Source of the DNA: Tenacibaculum sp. 190130A14a | GTDB lineage: Bacteria > Bacteroidota > Bacteroidia > Flavobacteriales > Flavobacteriaceae | Length of the DNA stretch: 64,000 bases | NCBI RefSeq assembly: GCF_964048965.1 | Contig: NZ_OZ040189.1 | Coordinates: 558,001 to 622,000, forward strand | Direction: 5' to 3' | In this document: one piece after another, positions 58,694 to 64,000 of the stretch | Layout of the letters: each line of letters starts with the position of its first letter | Position numbering within the stretch: position 1 is the first letter of the stretch | Notes under the pieces: model-generated | The model's input: the letters and a program-made list of their open reading frames with translations, nothing else | Told to the model about the DNA's origin: nothing | Database searches by the model: none | Translations under genes and position numbers: made by a program

Positions 58694-58701
58694 CAAAAAT
58701 A
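58694..58701 (-). promoter_or_regulatory. TAnnTTTG box for the GHKL-nuclease gene
   Basis: On the minus strand TATTTTTG lies 22 bases before the start codon. Confidence 0.45.
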
Positions 58702-58917
58702 TTATTATAGACTATAAAACTAAGCTATTTAATATAAAATACATAATTCTTTAATAGCAATAAACCTGATATTAAAAAGTCTAAATTAATAATCAACCTT
58801 TTATGATAAAAAACAAAGTATAAGCCAAGAGAGAAGTCTCTATCAGGAGAGGCTCATAAGTGTATAAATAAGATGTAAAAGAACGAGGCTTAATTCCTTA
58901 AGTAAAACATTATAAGT

Positions 58918-58932
58918 AAAACGTAAATTATT
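58918..58932. repeat. 15-bp direct repeat, copy 1
   Basis: AAAACGTAAATTATT occurs here and again at 59738-59752. The two copies enclose the 251-aa membrane protein gene almost exactly; this copy covers its stop codon. It could mark an inserted gene cassette, or be chance in AT-rich DNA. Confidence 0.5.
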
Positions 58933-59683
58933 TTTCCTCTTCGTTTAGCTTTTTACCATACTCTTTGAGTCTATTACTTCCTGCTCCAAAATGTATTAAT
59001 GCTCCAAAAAATAATATACATATTAAAAGGACTGAAGTAACAGGAGTAAACTCAAAATAATTATCTACACATATCCTATAAATTGAATAACCTAAAAAAA
59101 TCAAAGGGAAAAAGACTAAGCAAATTACAGTTATAAATTTTAGTGGGAATTTAGTCCAACTTTTAATTTCATAATCTTTAAATTGATGTAAGACAATGTT
59201 GTCAAAAAAGAAATAAGGATTAATAATTTTCCTTGTATAGGAGTATTTGCCTAACTTAAAAAGATTCTTCGACACTTTTTCAAACAACGAGATTAAAAAC
59301 TTATTGTTTGTGTAAATAGTGACATTCTTTAGAAAAAGAAATGTAAAGCAGACAGGAATAAAGCTAAGTAAAATGTTAGTGTCACTAATTTTTATAAATA
59401 ATACTTCTATTTCTGAGTCAACTTTCTTGTTGTCAATTAAAAAATAGATTACAAAACATATAAGCATCCCAAATGAATTTTTAACCATTCTGCTATTGTT
59501 GTCTTTTATATTTTGTGCTATGTAATTAAAGTAATTTAAACTTATTCCTTCACTTTCAATGTTTTCGTCTTTAGTGTGATTAGTATATATCTCGTCTATT
59601 TCTTTATTTAAACTTTTAAAAATATTATCTATTTCACTCTTAGTCTCATTAAAACTACCTTGTAAAAAATCTTTTTCTTTCAT
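58928..59683 (-). CDS. four-helix membrane protein of the element
   Basis: A 251-aa protein with a soluble charged N-terminus (about 1-65; SEIDNIFKSLNKEIDEIYTNH, likely coiled coil) and four hydrophobic segments (about 70-84, 104-120, 184-204 and 213-234). A cytoplasmic loop of about 60 residues separates the two pairs. No family is recognised. It lies upstream of the GHKL-nuclease gene on the same strand but 256 bases away, so it probably has its own transcript. It could be a membrane effector or transport protein. Confidence 0.55.
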   Translation of the reverse strand: MKEKDFLQGSFNETKSEIDNIFKSLNKEIDEIYTNHTKDENIESEGISLNYFNYIAQNIKDNNSRMVKNSFGMLICFVIYFLIDNKKVDSEIEVLFIKISDTNILLSFIPVCFTFLFLKNVTIYTNNKFLISLFEKVSKNLFKLGKYSYTRKIINPYFFFDNIVLHQFKDYEIKSWTKFPLKFITVICLVFFPLIFLGYSIYRICVDNYFEFTPVTSVLLICILFFGALIHFGAGSNRLKEYGKKLNEEEK

Positions 59684-59699
59684 TTCTTATTTTTTACTT

Positions 59700-59707
59700 C
59701 AAATATA
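59700..59707 (-). promoter_or_regulatory. TAnnTTTG box for the membrane protein gene
   Basis: On the minus strand TATATTTG is located 16 bases before the start codon. Confidence 0.45.
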
Positions 59708-60019
59708 ACATCTTCGAATAATTAAACTATTATATACAAAACGTAAATTATTATGAAATTAGAGTTTGTAAAAAGACCGAGATAGTACCTACAATAAATG
59801 TACCCCTTCATTTTATTTTTTTTTAGCGTACCCCTATGTAATAATTGCAATACGTAAAAGTTAGCGATAAAATATTTTCTTATCAATAAAAAATAATATT
59901 ATTTAGGAAAATGTAGCTTGTAGAAAGTGTTTTGACGGTAGTCAAAGGGGGTATTATATAGGGTAAATAAAAATTTTAACCTTAAAAGTTGTCTCTTATG
60001 TTGTCGCTGCTGAAAACAA
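59708..60019. other. non-coding right end of the element
   Basis: About 310 bases without a credible gene. It includes the second 15-bp repeat (59738-59752) and three similar short motifs: GTACCCCT at 59800-59807 and 59828-59835, and an inverted, slightly different form (AGGGGGTA) at 59946-59953. Repeated short sites near an att core may be arm-type sites for the integrase or sites for the excisionase-like protein. Otherwise it is AT-rich with long T and A runs. Confidence 0.4.
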
Positions 60020-60060
60020 AAAACCTGCAACTATTTCGTAATGAATGTGTTACAGGTTTT
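60020..60060 (-). terminator. new tRNA terminator supplied by the element
   Basis: AAAACCTG (60020-60027) pairs with CAGGTTTT (60053-60060), extended after a mismatch by AAC/GTT, and runs into Ts on the minus strand. It lies 5 bases past the tRNA 3' end and differs in sequence from the displaced terminator at 50202. Confidence 0.75.
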
Positions 60061-60064
60061 AAGT

Positions 60065-60078
60065 GTGGTCCCACATGG
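60065..60078. repeat. att site, right (inside the tRNA 3' end)
   Basis: GTGGTCCCACATGG, identical to 50230-50243; here it forms the acceptor and start of the T arm of the intact tRNA, so the insertion kept the tRNA functional. Confidence 0.85.
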
Positions 60079-60139
60079 GCTCGAACCATGGACCCCCTGA
60101 TTATGAGTCAGGTGCTCTAACCAACTGAGCTATAGGACC
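60066..60139 (-). tRNA. tRNA-Met (CAT anticodon)
   Basis: A 74-nt cloverleaf on the minus strand. The acceptor stem pairs GGTCCTA with TGGGACC (one G-U), the D arm has AGCTCAGTTGGTTAGAGC, the anticodon arm is CCTGA-CTCATAA-TCAGG with anticodon CAT, and the T arm is CATGG-TTCGAGC-CCATG. CCA is not encoded. CAT can also be the minor tRNA-Ile whose C34 is modified to lysidine; identity elements would be needed to decide, but an elongator Met is more likely. It does not look like an initiator (first base pair is matched). Confidence 0.92.
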
Positions 60140-60192
60140 CGTTTTATTGGGTGTGCAAAAATAAAAACTTTTATTGAAATAAAAACAATTTT

Positions 60193-61164
60193 TTACACTT
60201 TTCTATTCATTAAATTTTCCCCAAACATACGCAACCCAAGCTTGGCTTTCTCAGAGATGTTTAGCATGCTTAAACTCTCAAAAGACTTATTGGTGTAGTA
60301 CTCAATAAGTTGTTGTGTGTGTTGGGTAATATTGTTGTTGTTAAATATAGCCGTTACCGCTGCTACTTTAGCACCGTTGTCTTGTTCTTCAGAATTATAA
60401 AGTTTTACTAAAGTATTTTTGTCTTCTTCAGAAGCAACTTCTAAAGCCTTTAAATACAAATAGGTTTTCTTATTTTCAATAATATCTCCACCTACCTGTT
60501 TTCCAAAAGTTTTAGGATCTCCATAGGTGTCTAAATAATCGTCTTGTAATTGAAAAGCGATTCCTAAGTTTAATCCGTAGTTGTATAAATGATTGGCTTG
60601 TTCTTCATCTGCTTCAGAAATAATAGCGCCCATTTTTAAAGCTGCTGCTACTAAAACCGATGTTTTTAAACGAATCATTTCAATGTATTCCTCAATAGAA
60701 ACATCATTTCTTGTTTCGAAATCAATATCCAATTGTTGTCCGTCGCAAACTTCTAAAGCGGTTTTACTAAATAGCTTTGCTAGTTTTTGAAAGATATGAG
60801 GTGGATAATTCTCAAAATACTGATATGCTAAAATCAACATCGCATCTCCAGAAAGAATCCCTGTGTTTAAATTCCACTTTTCATGAACAGTTGCTTTACC
60901 TCTTCGTAAAGGAGCGTCGTCCATAATATCATCATGTACTAAGGTAAAGTTATGAAATACTTCTACCGCCAATGCTGTTGGCAAGGCTTTGGTATAGTCA
61001 CCTGAAAAGATATCTGCAGCAATTAACGTTAAGATAGGTCGAATTCTTTTACCTCCTAACTGTAGAATATAGTCTATAGGTTGATATAAGTTTTGAGGCT
61101 CTCTAACTATTTTTTGAGATTCTAAATAATTTAAAAAATCGTTTTGATATTGTAATAAGTCCAA
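60193..61164 (-). CDS. polyprenyl diphosphate synthase
   Basis: A 323-aa isoprenyl diphosphate synthase with both aspartate-rich motifs: HDDIMDDAPLRRGK (Asp78, 79 and 82) and QLQDDYLDTYGD (Asp208, 209 and 212). A phenylalanine five residues before the first motif (Phe73 in HNFTLVHDD) suggests a short- to medium-chain product such as farnesyl or geranylgeranyl diphosphate. It adds isopentenyl units to allylic primers and uses precursors from the mevalonate pathway, to which the HMG-CoA reductase in this window belongs. It is the first chromosomal gene beyond the tRNA and divergent from tetR. Confidence 0.92.
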   Translation of the reverse strand: MDLLQYQNDFLNYLESQKIVREPQNLYQPIDYILQLGGKRIRPILTLIAADIFSGDYTKALPTALAVEVFHNFTLVHDDIMDDAPLRRGKATVHEKWNLNTGILSGDAMLILAYQYFENYPPHIFQKLAKLFSKTALEVCDGQQLDIDFETRNDVSIEEYIEMIRLKTSVLVAAALKMGAIISEADEEQANHLYNYGLNLGIAFQLQDDYLDTYGDPKTFGKQVGGDIIENKKTYLYLKALEVASEEDKNTLVKLYNSEEQDNGAKVAAVTAIFNNNNITQHTQQLIEYYTNKSFESLSMLNISEKAKLGLRMFGENLMNRKV

Positions 61165-61233
61165 ATCTGAAATTTTTGGTAAAAATAATGTAAAGAAATA
61201 TGCTGTGTAAACTTAAATGTTAAAAAATGTTTA

Positions 61234-61281
61234 AAACTTTGGAAACTTTTTTTGTTTCTAAAGTTTCCTGCCATATCTTTG
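61234..61281 (+). promoter_or_regulatory. tetR promoter with overlapping dyad operator
   Basis: TTG at 61252-61254 and TATCTTTG at 61274-61281 are spaced by 19 bases, an ideal Bacteroidota promoter 9 bases before the tetR ATG. A 13-bp inverted repeat (61234-61246 and 61254-61266; arms AAACTTTGGAAAC and GTTTCTAAAGTTT, 12 of 13 complementary, 7-T spacer) covers the -33 element and spacer. It is the likely site where the TetR protein represses its own operon. Confidence 0.75.
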
Positions 61282-61290
61282 CCCTCGATT

Positions 61291-61896
61291 ATGAAGGATA
61301 AAATTTTAGAAAAGGCAGGAGCAATGTTTTTGAGCTATGGGTTCAAAAGCGTAACGATGGATGATATAGCTAGTGAGTTGGCCATATCAAAAAAGACACT
61401 TTATAAGTATTTTTCAAACAAGAACGATTTGGTAGATGCTTCTATAGAAGCGGTTCAGAAAGCAATTGACGATGCAATTATGTTTATTAAAGAACAAGAT
61501 TACAATGCAATTGAAGAAGAATTTGCGGTAAAGAAGATCTTTAAAGAGATGTTTAAAAATGCTAAAACTTCACCAATGTTTCAGTTGAAAAAGTATTACC
61601 CAGAATCGTATACGAATTTAATCGATAGAGAGATTTGTATGTTTCGAGACTGTAATACCGATAACCTAGAAAAGGGAATTGAGCAAGGGTTGTACCGTCC
61701 AGAAATTAAAAGAGAGTTGGTAACCAACTTTTATTTCACATTAATATTCGGAATTTTTGATAGCGATTATTATGGTGAACGAATGGATGAACTCATGAAG
61801 GTTGAATATGAGGTGTTAGAGTATCATATACGAGCTATTGCCACTAAAAAAGGTCTTGAAATTTTAGAAAACGAATTATTAAACAACGCTATTTAA
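61291..61896 (+). CDS. TetR/AcrR-family repressor of the efflux operon
   Basis: A 201-aa regulator; the ATG at 61291 is chosen because the promoter box lies just before it, inside a longer open frame that starts at 61252. The N-terminal HTH (KSVTMDDIASELAISKKTLYKYFSNKNDLV, residues 19-48) is typical; the C-terminal domain (about 60-201) binds an unknown ligand. It is followed after 12 bases by tolC and then an HlyD-type gene, so it most likely controls a drug or metabolite efflux pump. Confidence 0.9.
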   Translation: MKDKILEKAGAMFLSYGFKSVTMDDIASELAISKKTLYKYFSNKNDLVDASIEAVQKAIDDAIMFIKEQDYNAIEEEFAVKKIFKEMFKNAKTSPMFQLKKYYPESYTNLIDREICMFRDCNTDNLEKGIEQGLYRPEIKRELVTNFYFTLIFGIFDSDYYGERMDELMKVEYEVLEYHIRAIATKKGLEILENELLNNAI

Positions 61897-61908
61897 CTAT
61901 AATAATTA

Positions 61909-63231
61909 ATGAAAAGAGGATTTATAATTCTTAACCTTCTCTTTGTGGTGACAATTGGGGTGGCACAACAAAAAGAAATGAGCTTATCAATGAAAGAGGC
62001 TATTGATTTTGCTATTAAAAATAACTACAATAATAAAGTTGCTTTGAATGATATTGAAGCAGCGAAAAAAAGAAAATGGGAAACTACAGCAACAGGGTTA
62101 CCTCAAATTAACGGAGTTGTAAATTACCAAAACAATTTAAAACAACAATTTCCAGGGGTTGACTTTAACAACGATGGTACCATTGATTTTGGAGCAAAGC
62201 ACAATATTACAGGTACAGTTACTTTAAGTCAGTTATTGTTTGATGGATCTTATTTAGTAGGATTACAAGCAGCAAGAACCTATTTGAAAATTTCAGAACA
62301 AGCAAAAGAGAAAACCGAATTAGCAACAAGAGAAGCTATTATCAATGCATACGGAAATGTATTGGTTGCTGAAGAGCGTATTGAAATACTAAAAGAAAAC
62401 AAGAAAACTGTAGACCGTCAGTTAAAAGGTGCGGTAGAAGGATTTAAAGAAGGATTAACCGAAGAAGAAACGGTAGAGCAGTTTGAGATTACGCAAGGAA
62501 ATATTATCAGTCAGCAAAGAAATGCTGATAGAAACAGAGAAATTGCGTATCAAATGTTAAACTTAGCTTTAGGAAATCCAATTGATACCAAGCTTACCTT
62601 AACAGATGGTTTAGATGATTTAGTATTGAATAATACCGATTTAAACTTATTAGGAGAGTCATTTGATTTAGACAATCATATTGATTTTAGAATTGCACAA
62701 AACGATAGAGAAAGTAAGCGTTTATTAATGAGGTTAGAAAAAAGTAAAGCTTTACCAAGCATCAATGCTTTTGTAAACTACTCAAGATTAGCCAACGCAA
62801 ATAGTTTTGATTTCTTTAACTCATCGCAAGAATGGATTTCAACTTCTGTGTTCGGAGTAGGAATAAATGTACCAATTTTTAGCAGTTTAGGAAGAAGCGC
62901 AAAAACAGCGCAAGCAAGAATTGCTTTAGAAAGTGCAGACATCCGTTTATCTGAAACTAAACAACGCTTAAACTTAGAAGCACAACAAGCAAAAAGCAAT
63001 TACCAATTAAGTATTGAAAATTACGAAACAGCTAAGAGAAACTTGGCATTAGCAACTCGTATTGAACGTAAGCAAAAGGTAAAGTTCGACGAAGGGGTTA
63101 CTACAAGTATCGATTTATTAGCTGCTCGTAACCAGTTGTACGGACAACAAAACAGCTATTTACAATCAATATTAAACATCATAGCCAATAAGGCAAAATT
63201 AGACAACGCATTAAATACACCAATAAAATAA
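61909..63231 (+). CDS. TolC-family outer-membrane efflux protein
   Basis: A 440-aa protein with a signal peptide (to about residue 19, GVAQQ) and two repeated halves of long alpha-hairpin and beta strands. An example is LSMKEAIDFAIKNNYN at the start of the first half; SLGRSAKTAQARIALESAD and QQAKSNYQLSIENYETAKRNL lie in the second. It forms a trimeric outer-membrane tunnel that docks with the adaptor encoded next (11-base gap). Confidence 0.93.
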   Translation: MKRGFIILNLLFVVTIGVAQQKEMSLSMKEAIDFAIKNNYNNKVALNDIEAAKKRKWETTATGLPQINGVVNYQNNLKQQFPGVDFNNDGTIDFGAKHNITGTVTLSQLLFDGSYLVGLQAARTYLKISEQAKEKTELATREAIINAYGNVLVAEERIEILKENKKTVDRQLKGAVEGFKEGLTEEETVEQFEITQGNIISQQRNADRNREIAYQMLNLALGNPIDTKLTLTDGLDDLVLNNTDLNLLGESFDLDNHIDFRIAQNDRESKRLLMRLEKSKALPSINAFVNYSRLANANSFDFFNSSQEWISTSVFGVGINVPIFSSLGRSAKTAQARIALESADIRLSETKQRLNLEAQQAKSNYQLSIENYETAKRNLALATRIERKQKVKFDEGVTTSIDLLAARNQLYGQQNSYLQSILNIIANKAKLDNALNTPIK

Positions 63232-63242
63232 AATCAACTATA

Positions 63243-64000
63243 ATGAGAAAAATATATTCAATAGTATTACTATCTGTACTTTTAGCTTCATGTGGAGGTA
63301 ACAAAGAACAGTCTGTACAAGAAGTAATTGCTACCAATGATTTAGCTCAAATAAGAACAAAGAAAGCAGAGTTAGATACAAAACAGCAAGAATTAGCTGC
63401 AGAAATCAAACAATTAAACGATAAGATTTCTGAATTAGATACTAATAAAAAGATTCCATTAATTACCGTATTTTCTGCTAAAACAGCAGATTTTGTACAC
63501 TACTTAGAATTACAAGGAGATGTACAAACAAAACAAAATGTTTTGATTTACCCAGAAATGGCTGGGCAGTTAGTAAGCATCTATGTAAAAGAAGGGCAAA
63601 AGGTTGTAAAAGGACAAACCTTAGCTAAGATTGATGATGGAGGTTTAGGAAACCAGTTAGCACAAGTAGAAGCACAAGCGGCTTTAGCAAAAACTACTTA
63701 TGAGCGTCAAAAGAGATTGTGGGAGCAAAGAATTGGATCTGAGATTCAATACTTACAAGCAAAAACATCGTATGAAGCACAAAAGAATGCGGTAGATCAA
63801 TTAAAAAGACAATTAGGAAAGTCTGTAATTAGAGCACCATTTACTGGAGTAATTGATGATGTAATTAAAGAACAAGGAACGGTAGTAGCACCAGGAATGG
63901 GAGCAGAAGTTTTTAGAATTGTAAACTTAGGAGATATGTACATCGAAACAGATGTTCCTGAAAGTTATATTACGTCTATTAAAAAAGGAAAAAGTGTAGA
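63243..64000 (+). CDS. HlyD/RND-type periplasmic adaptor, 3' end beyond the window
   Basis: A partial gene of 252 complete codons, read directly because it has no stop within the window. It begins MRKIYSIVLLSVLLASCGG, a lipoprotein signal with Cys17, followed by a coiled-coil stretch (about 35-75), a biotinyl-lipoyl-like region (VKEGQKVVKGQTLAKID), an alpha-hairpin (EAQAALAKTTYERQKRLW) and the returning half VIRAPFTGVIDDVI. It links the TolC protein with an inner-membrane RND pump, whose gene is expected just past 64000. Confidence 0.92.
   Translation, partial: MRKIYSIVLLSVLLASCGGNKEQSVQEVIATNDLAQIRTKKAELDTKQQELAAEIKQLNDKISELDTNKKIPLITVFSAKTADFVHYLELQGDVQTKQNVLIYPEMAGQLVSIYVKEGQKVVKGQTLAKIDDGGLGNQLAQVEAQAALAKTTYERQKRLWEQRIGSEIQYLQAKTSYEAQKNAVDQLKRQLGKSVIRAPFTGVIDDVIKEQGTVVAPGMGAEVFRIVNLGDMYIETDVPESYITSIKKGKSV

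Larger units (their letters stand above)
50230..60078. mobile_element. tRNA-Met-inserted integrative element, about 9.85 kb
   Basis: Bounded by a 14-bp direct repeat formed from the 3' end of the tRNA-Met(CAT) gene. Plus-strand core genes at the left end: tyrosine integrase, RteC-like unknown, excisionase-like HTH and a replication-initiator-like protein, then a terminator. Minus-strand cargo: a four-gene lipoprotein/FGase operon, GHKL-nuclease and a membrane protein, with an XRE regulator on the plus strand. There are no phage structural genes, no relaxase and no conjugation genes, so it is best described as an integrative element that may replicate or be mobilised by a helper. The gene products are visibly richer in Lys, Asn and Ile than those of the flanking chromosome. 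Confidence 0.85.

Overview
The window is chromosomal DNA from a member of the Bacteroidota, almost certainly a marine-type Flavobacteriaceae (Tenacibaculum/Polaribacter-like). The base composition is AT-rich. The recognisable promoters have the Bacteroidota form (TTG, about 19-20 bases, TAnnTTTG). The gene content fits: a type B T9SS-sorted surface protein, a GldM-like protein, a fused SecDF, a long LysRS with a C-terminal extension, a mevalonate-pathway HMG-CoA reductase next to a GYDIA-type GHMP kinase, and POT peptide transporters. The species is not identified. Layout: 1-9000 holds housekeeping and small unknown genes (serine hydrolase, TPR protein, isomerase, fatty acid hydroxylase, GldM-like protein, FAD oxidoreductase) and the isoprenoid pair GHMP kinase/HMG-CoA reductase. 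9063-14435 is a peptide-use block (DPP-IV-type exopeptidase plus two POT transporters). 14533-20600 carries a thioredoxin-like protein, ComEC, a DASS-type carboxylate transporter and lysS. 20647-20785 is a free-standing small RNA gene with a clear promoter, probably 6S-Flavo RNA. 21353-28167 is a BlaI-controlled operon (lipoprotein, BlaI repressor, M56 protease fused to a TonB-C-like domain, DUF4350, TPR and two more TonB-C-like proteins) behind a perfect 34-bp palindrome. 28266-36996 holds an ABC exporter, a COQ4-like protein, a Crp/Fnr regulator, a GH3-family protein, DUF2797 and the Prc protease. 37088-48205 holds surE, lpxB, two NlpC/P60 proteins, a repeat-rich T9SS protein, obgE, a fused hpt-adk gene and secDF; fhs follows. 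The accessory part is a roughly 9.85-kb integrative element (50230-60078) inserted at the 3' end of a tRNA-Met(CAT) gene. It is bounded by a 14-bp direct repeat, and the displaced copy still sits next to the old tRNA terminator. It encodes a tyrosine integrase, a RteC-like unknown protein, an excisionase-like HTH protein and a replication-initiator-like protein on the plus strand. Its minus-strand cargo is a four-gene operon (lipoprotein, a 55-aa membrane/coiled-coil protein, an N-formylglutamate-amidohydrolase-family enzyme, a 131-aa unknown) divergent from an XRE repressor with a dyad operator, then a GHKL-ATPase/PD-(D/E)XK nuclease fusion and a membrane protein. These two cargo modules are the best candidates for an undescribed system, plausibly phage defence or inter-element conflict; that role is inference. 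Beyond the tRNA lie a prenyl diphosphate synthase and the start of a TetR-controlled TolC/HlyD efflux operon, which runs off the window.
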